From Diacronema lutheri (taxonomy: Eukaryota > Haptophyta > Pavlovophyceae > Pavlovales > Pavlovaceae), in contig JAGTXO010000009.1 of the NCBI GenBank assembly GCA_019448385.1, positions 1,116,001 through 1,180,000 of the forward strand: DNA of 64,000 nucleotides. The letters run 5' to 3'. Position 1 is the first letter of the stretch; every line of letters starts with the position of its first letter. A program made the position numbers and the translations under genes. The notes below the pieces were generated by a model. The model had not been told where the DNA came from. It made no database searches and saw nothing but the letters and a program-made list of their open reading frames with translations. Positions 43,401-50,981 of the stretch are shown here, piece after piece.

Positions 43401-44626
43401 GCAGGCGGCACCACGGCGAACGCCATGTGCAGCGCAAGCTGCGCGCGCGGCGGCTCGGCGTCGGAGGGCGCACGCCACGCGCGCGCGGAGAGGAGCGCGA
43501 GCAATCCGAGCTCGACGAGCAGCGTCGCACCCGCCACGCGTTGCGCGCCGCGCGAGAGGAGCACCGACGCGATGCCCGAGTGCAACCCAACAGCGAGGAG
43601 GTAGAGGACCAGCACGAGGAGCGACAGGTTGGAGAGCGGCAGGCTCGCCGAGAGGAGGAGGCGCGAAAGCGGGACGGGCAGCGAGGCGTGCGGGCTGAGC
43701 GGGCAATCGATCAGCCACGCCAGCCGCAGCAGCGCGAGCCCGCCCTCCGTCGCCATCACGAGCTGCGGCACTGTCGACCCCGCACGCCCGTCGAGCCGCA
43801 CAAAGCCGACGAACCGCACGGCCGCCTGCTCAAAGTCGTGCCAGAAGGCGAGGGCAAACACGAGGCGGAGCACTTCGCCCAGCCTGCGCCATGCGCACAC
43901 CCAGGCGTTCGGCGCGCCGCCCATCGCCGCACCGAGCAGCGCGGCGCGCGCCGGCGCGCCGGCGCGCGCGCCAAGCGCGCCGAGCGCGCCGAGCAGCGGC
44001 GCAACGCGCGCGTCGAGTGCCTCGAGGACGGGAATGCGCAGGTCGAGGTGGAGGTCGGCGCGCGCGCTCCACTCGAAGACCGTCCGCCCCGCCACCGAGC
44101 CGTCGCGTAGCAGCCGGCTGTCCGTGACGATGACGGCGGCCGCGCCCGCGCGCGCGAGCGGCGGCGCAAACGACGCAAGGCCGACGCGACAGCCGCACGG
44201 CGCGAGCGCGCGCAGATCGACAAGCGCAATGGCGCCGTCGAGCAATGGTCCCACGTACATTTGCGCGCATCCCACGCACGCCCAGTCCGCCGCCGACGCG
44301 AGCGCGAGCGGAGCGCCGGCCGCGAGCGCGAGCGCGCCCTTGCCCGCGCGCGCGCGCGGCGTGCCGTCGGCGCGGAGGTAGGGATGCGCGTCAAACGAGG
44401 CGCCGGCAGCGACGCCCTCGGTCTCAAGCGCGTTGTTTACCAGCACGACGCTCTCTCCGCGTGCGGCGCGCGTGTCGAGCGCAAGCGCGAGCGCGACCAG
44501 CGCGCGGTGCCTCGCCAGTTTGAATGCGTGCTTGCGCGCCTTTAGACAACCTGCTGCAGCTGCTCTGTGCGAGGCTTCCACGGTAAAGAGCCGGCGGCAC
44601 CGTTCCACCTCGCTTCTCATAAACAT
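37409..44626 (-). CDS. Giant membrane protein: PA-like domain, multi-TM region, TIR-like domain
   Basis: 2,405 residues in one open frame from the ATG at 44624-44626 (another ATG two codons later). Residues about 90-200 resemble a protease-associated (PA) domain: GAIALVDLRALAPCGCRV...LARAGAAAVIVTDS. About five to seven hydrophobic segments follow (about 235-560). A long disordered Ser/Arg/Pro-rich region of some 1,300 residues leads to a TIR-like domain: TVFVSHAQSMRFLRLVDAL (about 1967), IYFWIDIFSVPQS, VALVIDPW and TRMWCLLELLHAF (about 2187). The RMWCLLEL motif matches RLWCLLEL in the gene at 1714-3402, so both belong to the same broad family of algal receptor-like proteins. Introns may hide in the disordered part; the reverse strand also stays open for long stretches because of base composition. 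Confidence 0.7.
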   Translation of the reverse strand: MFMRSEVERCRRLFTVEASHRAAAAGCLKARKHAFKLARHRALVALALALDTRAARGESVVLVNNALETEGVAAGASFDAHPYLRADGTPRARAGKGALALAAGAPLALASAADWACVGCAQMYVGPLLDGAIALVDLRALAPCGCRVGLASFAPPLARAGAAAVIVTDSRLLRDGSVAGRTVFEWSARADLHLDLRIPVLEALDARVAPLLGALGALGARAGAPARAALLGAAMGGAPNAWVCAWRRLGEVLRLVFALAFWHDFEQAAVRFVGFVRLDGRAGSTVPQLVMATEGGLALLRLAWLIDCPLSPHASLPVPLSRLLLSASLPLSNLSLLVLVLYLLAVGLHSGIASVLLSRGAQRVAGATLLVELGLLALLSARAWRAPSDAEPPRAQLALHMAFAVVPPALLSVGAACALARVRRRPAERAGLVDVRFIESVGRRTLIAAASTAAYAGCAAVLCAAPALLDAPPLALGVATCALFLMKLSSGAKVGVFWPGAHRTPIGPMEGLSRLAILAALAALSACNVRRRSRTASHDEGADSSAAGGSVDGSAREGFVDPFGASDGVRGGVLVAGLFSGPSKRPSSNSGGSVATSHAGGAREPRRRAPRARGPRSVDALDVAEAGAAGAHAGPEPAAAAARARRHAGRARGRASGGCDERCASDASASGAASDVTSAATSAASGARRSPGARAHGAPSTVASIVAAVATMPLSPISWRRARDACGRKPPPPPGASPPLPPPPPPPPSRRAPAADDALVEAASEGPAHSASCSGCTAATAAPTSCAHAAHGGARADPRPSALAAPLTAAQLHFAMPRQPSPLSFRPVGAGGNGGRVLPGAPAAATAAAAAAAVAAAADAPRAASGGRESGDSPVAGARPPPCWTPQRLSARAVSARASGESPSVVRPFKSPLHPHLDAPRHGPSPARARPCAGWCADVNANDRVAPARGCAHADADAADANARARPRERRHGARLAAARAQPHAGKSAEGGACDAVVPACASSAGGSVDGDVRAHSDARAAQDGAGPSVGCCCCCRPPARGADAPSAARADSMAAAQPGARVAAPASSVLAAAAAAACGEAPRALAGARSVDDSVHALSPCTPACSLGTSRSSPTPAEPFACVKVDAGVFACVSVDAGVDVAEDADADVAVASSDGAGAARGLQQRRGITAAAKRVASRWWARPVAARADPRTALAAGDSADAQSAAADTPRSARGRARGESVGARRASERGRQPLACVEVLGIAADGRLSSPPRLLPHSPPRFAAAAASRVDSAAELSRRPLQQQRHAPPTAGSPDRRALLDLPPGSPELRSRPGSPDRRAPRRGLASPERALRHPPQQRWPVPPPADAAARAREQPNMGRAAPLCADGEIDASDRRSNVRALGAGCVKRLVAPPPPSSPPATDGAACAARATAAAALAPVTPQRAPRRACEAYLARAAAHGASGEGAHRDDDGDGDGDGNSLRALGRNASPDRSLDEADDGEHSPLVDALSRSGASVGSHARRAWPRSGGARSAARAGASGKSPAGGSTASSSVWGQLSRGGSSMASIGSGASVLSARTGATGPSGISSFSGLSGVSARSAGGASAASALSGASAADSATSGAAGARAARGPGSAAVSIGSCCSSVEALRLLRCRQLHARASQPSVDGTHAQRGEMPLPVPRLLELRDSAHGAGAGSPASSPLGLRARAGSADVLAGRRATDARAAAAGLPPLPPRAERRARADSQPCEGGTIAMSGLGSGACAHAADGRATTVLGTVSSPPLARRGGGGSAAPGVGASSSRFTRVANAAHASPGRSRLPLWPSKAASGTASASTHSRAGSRVGAPSGSRGQRLSLDGLANALEAALRDERSGWRPAAKARACGSTGGPGSSSSTASSRVRARAPAAVSSGPDRELFLGVSLAFILRFIREHNLGADALTRDVGRLVAALTSRSGLSLVAQEYVACREADASLRGRGVGIATVFVSHAQSMRFLRLVDALGEYVDPSGDGHGAQPFEHLADGGGGGAAPPPLSCLSSGSCSPPPRSSGRGATAFGGSAASAAAGGGDACHCRGCTDAAGGEGSLAGSREGRASKDSEAESANVAPPRLSRSCTFGGRCSGGDGGSPPARVLHGARMLARRASLGGSTGAAQQASAAAEIYFWIDIFSVPQSRIMSSIQHIPRLLTSMGAVALVIDPWRQPACLTRMWCLLELLHAFQAKCDVRLTMCYSEAVAFYRALRSEYVEVERSLTTIDARRAEATVEADRTLIYNAIEKAMGFDEFNEQLRARMSQCLAELSTAMVARPRRPTRPGALRPSAPSPARPASEPSAASFSLRAAMRQLAGVREERSSCGASAAALSPTTSPAASPPRRASAAISAAAAAASALLGDRSGRSGRAAARRAAAMQPLPPPPLPPPPPPPAP

Positions 44627-44670
44627 GTTTTGAATACTGAGACTTTCGACAGGCACCCTTGTCCGGAGCG
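44627..44670. promoter_or_regulatory. 44-bp divergent spacer
   Basis: Only 44 bp separate the start codons of the PA/TIR-like gene (minus) and the gamma-glutamyl hydrolase gene (plus). The promoters must overlap transcribed sequence or start sites must lie inside the annotated ends. Confidence 0.5.
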
Positions 44671-45811
44671 ATGCGCGGGCTCGCACCCCTGCTGCTGCTC
44701 GGCGCGCCGGCAGGCGCGGCGCCGGCGCCGCCGGCGCCGCGGCCGGTGATCGCGGTGTTCACGCAGGACACGCGCACGCTGCCCGGCGCGCCCGCCGATC
44801 CGGCTGAGCTCCTCGCCGCCTCGTACGTCAAGTGGGTCGAGCAGGAGGGCGCGCGCGTCGTCCCTGTCCGGCGCGCGGACGGGCGCGCGCGCGTCGAGCG
44901 AATCGTGTCGCGCGCGGACGGGCTGCTCTTCCCAGGCGGTGATGGGGACGTTCGTTCCCGCTTCGGCGCGCCACGCCTGGCGCCTCGCCCTCGCCGCCAA
45001 CGCCGCCGGCGTGCCGCTGCCCGTGTGGGGCACGTGCCTCGGCTTCGAGTGGATCGTGCAGCTCGCGGCGGCCGACGACGGCGTGATCGGGACGGGGCTG
45101 GACGCGGAGAACATCTCGTTGCCGCTCGCGCTCCGCCCCGCCGCCGACACCTCGCGCCTCCTCGGTGGCGCCGCCAACGCGCGCCTGCGCGCCGCACTTG
45201 GCGCGCGACCGCTCACGATGAACAACCACGAGCGCGGCATCACACCGGAGGCCTTCGACGCGCACCCGGCGCTCGGCCGCGCACTGCGCGTGCTTTCGAC
45301 ATCGACCGACCGCCGCGGCACCGCCTTCGTCTCGACGCTCGAGGGCGTCGGCTTGCCCGTCTTCGCGACGCAGTGGCATCCCGAGAAGGCGCAGTTCGAG
45401 TGGGGCTGGCGAGACGGCGCGCCGTACGAGGCGATCGACCACTCGGCCGAGGCGGTGGGCGTGTCGCAACACTTTGCGCGCGTCTTCATGGCGCACGCGC
45501 GCGCCGCCGCCGACGCCGCCCGCGCCGCCGGCCGCGCCGAGCCGCCCGACGACTGGGCCTCCGAGCTGGTGTGGAATTTTCCGCTCTCGCTGCGCGCGGG
45601 GCCGGCGTTCGTGCAAGTGTACTGCGTGCACGCGCTCGCGGACGGTGCGGAAGATGCGGCCGGGTCGCTCGTTGCGCACGCCGCCGCCGGCGCGCGCGCC
45701 AATGCCACGAGCGCGCCGGGCGCGCTCGCGTCGCGCGCGTGCTCGGCCGCGCAGCTGCGCCAGCTCGCGACGCGCCGCCGGCCCGAGCCGCGCGCCGCGG
45801 CGGCGGCGTGA
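44671..45811 (+). CDS. Gamma-glutamyl hydrolase (peptidase C26), with one apparent frameshift
   Basis: ATG at 44671 with a hydrophobic leader (RGLAPLLLLGAPAGA), suggesting a secretory or vacuolar route. The first frame gives PRPVIAVFTQDTR, SYVKWVEQEGARVVPVR and GLLFPGG. The family then continues in the next frame from about 44939: FVPASARHAWRLALAANAAG, PVWGTCLGFEWIVQL (nucleophile Cys, about residue 121), MNNHERGITPEAF and FATQWHPEKAQFEW (catalytic His). The switch falls between CCAGGC (44932-44937) and GTGATG; I found no AG acceptor nearby that could make it an intron. It is either a single-base assembly error or a recent inactivating change. The enzyme removes gamma-glutamyl tails from folates. 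Confidence 0.8.
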
Positions 45812-46346
45812 GCCGCGCGTTGCGCGCGCGGCGCTTTCAGATGCAATAGATGCGCGCTTGGAGCTTGTATAGGCACCGCGGCGCGCGTAACGGCCAGGGT
45901 GAAAGGAGGGGGGCAGAGGCCGTAGGGTCAGGCGTCTGGTCCGCACTCTGCATGCGCGCGCAATGAGCCGCTCGCCAGCGGCGGGCGATAGGCCGGCGCG
46001 TGCGGCGCGCGCGGCACGAGCGCCAGAGGCCGTGTCCCTCGCGGAGCCGCCGCGCGCGGGCTGCGGCGTAGCGCGGCGCCGGCGGACTGCGCCCGGGGCC
46101 CCGGGCGCGCGCGGCGGCGACGACGGCTCGTGCGCGGCGGCGTGCTCACGCGCGCGCAAAATGCGGCGACTCGGGCAATGTCGCCGGAATTTGGCGCGCC
46201 ACGGCCGCGTCGTGCGGCGGCCGCGGCCGGGAAATCTTCGGCTGCGAACCCGGCGCGCATCGGCCCACCGTCAGTCCGTCACCGAGTTGCCAGCCTCCAA
46301 AATCGACCGTTTCAGCGCGCGCGAATCTCGCGCGAAGTCGCGCGCG
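45812..46346. other. Intergenic region
   Basis: 535 bp of GC-rich sequence between the gamma-glutamyl hydrolase end and the phytoene desaturase start. I see no gene or repeat in it; it probably carries the desaturase promoter. Confidence 0.5.
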
Positions 46347-48578
46347 ATGCTCGTCGCCCTGCTCGCAGCGCTGCCGGCGTCAACTGCGGGGCCCGCGCGG
46401 GCGGGCGCGCCGCGCGCTGCAGCGGCACGCTACGCGACGCCACCGGGCATCTTCACTACCGCCAACTACCGCGAGGCCACCGCGCTCTCCGACGATATCG
46501 CGGCGCTGCGCGCGCGCGGCGCGCCGCAGCGCGTCGCGATCATCGGCGGCGGCCTCTCGGGATTGGCCACGGCCAAGTACTTGGCGGACGCGGGGCACAT
46601 CCCAACCGTGTACGAGGCGCGGCGCGTGCTCGGCGGCAAGGTCTCCGCATGGCAGGACGCGGACGGCGACTGGGTGGAGACGGGCCTGCACATCTTCTTT
46701 GGCGCGTACCCAAACATGATGCGTCTCTTCTCGGAGCTGGGGCTGCACGAGCGGCTGCATTGGAAGGCGCACCGGATGGCGTTTGCGCTGCGCGAGCGGC
46801 CGGGCGAGTTCACCTCCTTCGAGTTCACGCCCGGCGTGCCCGCTCCATTCGGGATGGCGCTAGCGATCCTGCGCAACACGCAGATGCTCAGTTGGGGCGA
46901 GAAGCTCGCGATGGTGCCCGCGCTGCTGCCGATGCTGCTCGGTGGGCAGGAGTTTATCGACGCGCAGGACGATCTCTCCGTCACTGCTTTCATGCGCAAG
47001 CACGCCATGCCCGAGCGCATCAACGAGGAGATCTTCATCGCGATGGGCAAGGCGCTCGACTTTATCGACCCGGACAAGCTCTCAATGGCCGTGGTACTCA
47101 CCGCGATGAACCGGTTCATTCGCGAGGCGGACGGCTCACAGACCGCCTTCCTCGACGGCAACCAGCCCGAGCGGCTATGCGAGCCCCTCGCACACCACGT
47201 GCGCGCGGCGGGCGGGGCGGTGCGGCTCGGCTGCGCTGTGCGCCAGATCGAGCTCGAGCCCGACGGCTCGCGCGTCGCGGCACTCGTGCTCGACGGTGGC
47301 GAGCGCGTCGTCGCCGACGCGTACGTGAGCGCCGCGCCCGTCGACGTGTTCAAGCGCCTGCTCCCGCGCGCGTGGCTCGCGCCATCCGCCCCGTCCGCCG
47401 TGCGCGCCTTTTTCGCGGGCATCTCGCCTCTGCGCGGGATTGGCGTGATCAACGTGCAGCTGTGGCTCGACCGGCGGCTGCCATCGTCGCTCGACGGGCT
47501 CGCCTTCTCGCGCTCGCCGCTCCTCTCCGTCTACGCCGACATGGCCAAGAGCTGCGCGTGCGCGCGCGCCGAGGCCGCGCGCCGCGCCGCACCGCACCGC
47601 ACCGCACCGCACTGCGCCGCGCTGCATAGGTGCATAGCACCGCGCCGCGTAGCACCGCACCGGCACTGCGCCGCGCTGCATAGCACCGCGCTGCATGGCA
47701 CCGCGCCGCATAGCACCGCGCCGCATAGCACCGCGCCGCATAGCACCGCGCTGCATGGCACCGCGCCGCGTAGCACCGCGCCGCATAGCACCGCGCCGCA
47801 TAGCACCGCGCCGCGTAGCACCGCGCCGCATGGCACCGCGCCGCATGGCACCGCGCTGCATGGCACCGCGCCGCATGGCACCGCGCCGCTTGCGCTGGGG
47901 CCGCGGCCGCTCCGGCGCGCGCGCGCGTGCGCGCGGTTCGCCCGTGATGCGCCCCCACACACGCGCGCGCGCGCGCGCACGCCTGCCCGTCCCGCTCGCA
48001 GCGAGTACGCTGATCCGCTGGGCCGCAGCTGCCTCGAGCTCGTGATTGCGCCTGTAACTGCTGAGGCCGGCTCGGCCGTTGATTGGCTGAAAAGGAGCGA
48101 CGAGCAAATTGTGGACGCGGCGCTGCTCGAGCTCGCGCGGCTCTTCCCCGATGAGATTGCGCCGGACGCGCGCGCGCCGCTCGGCGGCAGTGCGCGCGGC
48201 GCCGACGACGGGCGCGCGCGCGTGCGCAAGTTTGCCGTCGTGCGCGTGCCGCGCAGCGTCTACGCGGCTCTGCCGGGGATGGGCGCGTACAGGCCGTCGC
48301 AGGAGACGCCCGTGCCCAACTTTGTGCTCGCGGGCGATTGGACGCGCCAGCGATACCTCGGCTCGATGGAGGGCGCGGTCCTCGCCGGCAAGCTCGCCGC
48401 GCAGGTCGTTGCGCGGCGCGCGGCGGGCGTGCCGACGGCTGGCGTGCGCGCGCCCGCGCCGGCGCCGTTGGGCGCGCGCGGCGAGGAAGGAGACGAGCCA
48501 CCCGACGGCGGCCCGCTCGCCGGCCGCTCGCCCGTGGCGTTTGGCGGCGGTCAGATGGGCGGTCTCGTGCACGTCTGA
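46347..48578 (+). CDS. PDS: Phytoene desaturase, plastid
   Basis: join(46347..47557,48002..48578), 595 residues. The leader MLVALLAALPASTAG fits import. FAD fold: RVAIIGGGLSGLATAKYLAD (about 61-80). PDS hallmarks are ETGLHIFFGAYPNMMRLFSE, the LRNTQMLSWGEKL segment, GGQEFIDAQDDLSVTAFM, FIAMGKALDFIDPDKLSM, AFLDGNQPERLCEPL, FSRSPLLSVYADM and, in exon 2, EYADPLGRSCLELVIAP and NFVLAGDWTRQRYLGSMEGAVLAGK. The junction ADMAKSCA-EYADP matches the plant PDS spacing (ADMSVTCKEYYNP). The enzyme converts phytoene to zeta-carotene with plastoquinone as acceptor and is an early carotenoid step. The intron carries a minisatellite. The C-terminal extension (about 60 residues) is disordered. Confidence 0.93.
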   Translation: MLVALLAALPASTAGPARAGAPRAAAARYATPPGIFTTANYREATALSDDIAALRARGAPQRVAIIGGGLSGLATAKYLADAGHIPTVYEARRVLGGKVSAWQDADGDWVETGLHIFFGAYPNMMRLFSELGLHERLHWKAHRMAFALRERPGEFTSFEFTPGVPAPFGMALAILRNTQMLSWGEKLAMVPALLPMLLGGQEFIDAQDDLSVTAFMRKHAMPERINEEIFIAMGKALDFIDPDKLSMAVVLTAMNRFIREADGSQTAFLDGNQPERLCEPLAHHVRAAGGAVRLGCAVRQIELEPDGSRVAALVLDGGERVVADAYVSAAPVDVFKRLLPRAWLAPSAPSAVRAFFAGISPLRGIGVINVQLWLDRRLPSSLDGLAFSRSPLLSVYADMAKSCACARAEAARRAAPHRTAPHCAALHRCIAPRRVAPHRHCAALHSTALHGTAPHSTAPHSTAPHSTALHGTAPRSTAPHSTAPHSTAPRSTAPHGTAPHGTALHGTAPHGTAPLALGPRPLRRARACARFARDAPPHTRARARTPARPARSEYADPLGRSCLELVIAPVTAEAGSAVDWLKRSDEQIVDAALLELARLFPDEIAPDARAPLGGSARGADDGRARVRKFAVVRVPRSVYAALPGMGAYRPSQETPVPNFVLAGDWTRQRYLGSMEGAVLAGKLAAQVVARRAAGVPTAGVRAPAPAPLGARGEEGDEPPDGGPLAGRSPVAFGGGQMGGLVHV
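47590..47890. repeat. 15-bp minisatellite in the phytoene desaturase intron
   Basis: About twenty variants of caccgcgccgcatag (also cgtag, catgg, ctgcatgg forms) within intron 47558-48001. Confidence 0.9.
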
Positions 48579-48616
48579 CCGCCTGCCGCACACTTGACCG
48601 CCCTCGTGCACGTTAT

Positions 48617-49132
48617 TGCAGGTTGTTACACAGCAACAATGAGCTTTATCCGGACAGGCAGGAAACCGGAGACCGGCACATCTGCCAGAGTCGAGGAGCC
48701 TCACGAGGACGAGCCCCCTGCTCTGCAACTATCTGGCTCGGCGTCGCCTTTCCGGGCGGCCCGGCGCGCCTGTGTGAGACGCGGGCTCCGGCCTAGTCGA
48801 TCCGGGCGCGCCGGTGGTTCTGTGGCCGCGGCCCTGCGCCATGTCCCCGCTGGCCAGCGTGCCCGCGCCCAACCGCCGTTACCCTTCCCACACCAAAAAA
48901 AAAAACCAAAAAACCAAAAAACCAAAAAAAAAAAGGAGCCAATCTCCTGAGTGTTGTGATGGGGTGAAGGGGAAGACGCCCTCCGGCGCCAAAGGTGCTC
49001 TCCTGCACCTTTGGGAGGACTCTCAGTCCTCCAAGGCCAACGCCACTCCACAACCAAACCCCTAGAACATATCTCAGCGAGTGTCCACAAACCCTTGTGA
49101 CTCGGTCAAGGCGACCAGACAAGGTCGGATAA
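48617..49132. mobile_element. Dispersed repeat, copy A (516 bp)
   Basis: Begins tgcaggttgttacacagcaa and ends aaggtcggataa. Its first about 115 bp and last about 150 bp are nearly identical to copy B, which follows directly. Its middle holds an A-rich block (aaaaccaaaa units, about 48895-48935). It has an internal TTGGGAGGACT/AGTCCTCCAA hairpin. A SINE- or MITE-like nature is possible; no coding capacity. Confidence 0.75.
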
Positions 49133-49437
49133 TGCAGGTTGTTACACAGCAACAATGAGCTTTATCCGGACAGGCAGGAAACCGGAGACCGGCACATCTG
49201 CCAGAGTCGAGGAGCCTCACGAGGACTAGCCCCCTGCTCTGCAACTTTTCTTCGCACCTCCCGCCCACCCGAACGCGAAGACGCCCTCCGGCGCCAAAGG
49301 TGCTCTCCTGCACCTTTGGGAGGACTCTCAGTCCTCCAAGGCCAACGCCACTCCACAACCAAACCCCTAGAACATATCTCAGCGAGTGTCCACAAACCCT
49401 TGTGACTCGGTCAAGGCGACCAGACAAGGTCGGATAA
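49133..49437. mobile_element. Dispersed repeat, copy B (305 bp), tandem to copy A
   Basis: Same ends as copy A but lacking about 210 bp of its middle. A third, truncated copy lies at 21247-21322. The end-to-end arrangement with no spacer suggests tandem duplication or insertion at the element end. Confidence 0.75.
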
Positions 49438-49440
49438 AAT

Positions 49441-49450
49441 GACCTCAGGC
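49441..49450. repeat. Target-site duplication, left
   Basis: gacctcaggc, identical to 50085-50094, directly outside the left terminus of the foldback element. Confidence 0.9.
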
Positions 49451-50084
49451 AGGGAATGAGATTTCGGGGCGAAATGCAGATTTGCCATTTCGCCCCCCGA
49501 AATTTCGCCCCGAAATGGGGCGAATTTCGGTTTTCTTTCGGGGGGCGAAATTTCGGGCGAATTTCGCCCCGAAACCCGTTTCGGGGCGAAATTCGGGGCG
49601 AATTTCGCCCGGCAGCAACGGCCCATATGTACACATACTAACGTGCGCGCGATGTTTATGTTGTCATGCTTTGAGCATGACAACATAAACATCGCGCGCA
49701 CGTTGTCTGGTGTGGGCGGGATGAAGCCGCCACCTGCGAGTCACAGTCGACTCGCAGAAGCGCGACTCATCGGCAGCGCGACGGAGCACCGTGCAGAAGA
49801 TCTTCAAGTCGGGCAGCCTGCCGGTCAAGGTCTTGTTTGAGGACTGCCATTTCGGGCTGCCATTTCGCCCCGAAATTTCGCCCCGAAATTTCGCCCCCCG
49901 AAATTTCGCCCCCCGAAATTCGCCCCCCGAAATTTCGCCCCGAAATGGACATTATTTCGCCCCGAATTTCGCCCGAAATTTCGCCCCCCGAATTTCGCCC
50001 CGAAACGGAGCCCAAAACCGGCATTTCGTTTCGGGGCGAATTCGGGGGCGAAACGTTTCGCCCCGAAATTTCGCCTCATTCCCT
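49451..50084. mobile_element. Non-autonomous foldback-type DNA transposon (634 bp)
   Basis: Terminal inverted repeats agggaatgag (49451-49460) and ctcattccct (50075-50084), each followed inwards by clusters of palindromic cgaaatttcggggcg-type units (about 49461-49612 and 49843-50074). The centre holds a perfect 31-bp hairpin (49640-49704). A perfect 10-bp target duplication flanks it. No coding sequence is present. Termini built of subterminal repeats resemble foldback elements, and a 9-11-bp duplication is most like Mutator-type transposition, but the superfamily is not proven. Perfect duplication and termini suggest recent insertion. The right end is 58 bp before the ATG of the next gene. 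Confidence 0.88.
49640..49704. repeat. Perfect 31-bp stem, 3-nt loop hairpin
   Basis: cgtgcgcgcgatgtttatgt (from 49642) and the rest of the arm pair without mismatch with the right arm ending at 49704; the loop is ttg. It can extrude as a cruciform or, if transcribed, form a small-RNA-like precursor. Confidence 0.9.
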
Positions 50085-50094
50085 GACCTCAGGC
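50085..50094. repeat. Target-site duplication, right
   Basis: gacctcaggc, identical to 49441-49450. Confidence 0.9.
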
Positions 50095-50142
50095 CGTCAG
50101 GCGTCGACCGCCTGCCCACCGCAGCACGCACGTGCCCAAGAA

Positions 50143-50864
50143 ATGTGGTCGGCTCTCGCGAGAAGAATGATGGCGATGAGCGCTGTCGTCCTCGCCATCC
50201 TCGTCGGCTCGACGAGCGGGCTGGGCGCGGCGACGCCGCGCGTTGGCATGGCGCGCGCACGGCCACTCACGACCGCGTGCCGCGCGGGCTTTGGCAAGGC
50301 TGGCCCCGCGGCGGCTAGCGCGCCGCCCAAGAAGCTGACGGCAAAGAAGCAGTGGGACCGGTTTGCCGACCTCGTGAAGAAGGGCGCGCAAGTGGCGGAG
50401 GTGGCGGTGCGCAAGGACGAGGAGGGAGCGTGGCGACCCGTCGGGCGTGTCTGCGCCACCGCCGACGCCACGCCGCTCGGCGCCGTCACGCGCCAGCGCG
50501 CGCTCGTCGAGGAGCACGGTCGGCGGCTCCACCTCGCGCTCGTAGCGCAGACGGGCAAGGCGCCGCTGCAGGTGGGGTTCCGGCCGGCGGAGGGCGCCGA
50601 GTTTGAGCTGCTGGCGAAGAAGGCGCCCGACGCTGCGCCCATCAGCGACGTCGAGATCGGATTCGAGGGACTTCCCGACCCAGCGACCGGGTGCGCTCAT
50701 GCGCGCAACGCGGCCGCATCCCCCCCGCGCGCCAGCAGCCTTCTCCGCCGTGCCTGTCCACCGCGCGTGCCCTTGATGCACGCGTGCCTTCTCGCTGCCC
50801 TCGGCCGCTCAGGTACTATTGCTCGTACAAAGATGGGAAGCTCGTGGCAAACCCTGCTGATTGA
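50143..50864 (+). CDS. Small plastid-type protein, possibly HHL1-like
   Basis: join(50143..50690,50813..50864), 199 residues. The leader has SAVVLAILVGSTSGLGA followed by basic residues, as expected for secondary-plastid import; a start at the ATG nearer this leader is also possible. The mature part runs KQWDRFADLVKKGAQVAEV, then WRPVGRVC, a QRALVEEHGRRLHLAL helix and PLQVGFRP. Exon 2 adds YYCSYKDGKLVANPAD and the stop; the phase-2 junction after GTGCGC donor is needed to reach it. There is a loose likeness to the plant plastid protein HHL1, but I cannot confirm it. The gene starts 49 bp after the target duplication of the foldback element, so its promoter or 5' UTR was interrupted. Confidence 0.68.
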
Positions 50865-50981
50865 GCCGACGGCGTGCGCGACTGCCCTGCTCAGGCTGAC
50901 GTTTCAGCCGAGGCCGCATCCCCAGCACGTGGCTTGGCGAGCCGGGTGGTCACCCACAGTGTGCCCGAAAACTAGGCAGAT

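Noticed and set aside
37956-43604. Long plus-strand open frames opposite the PA/TIR-like gene
   Set aside because: The minus strand carries PA-like, TM and TIR-like sequence; the plus-strand products are Arg/Ala/Pro-rich shadows.
48617-49437. tRNA gene or clear tRNA-derived SINE
   Set aside because: No cloverleaf can be drawn and the B-box likeness (gagtcgaggagcc) is weak.
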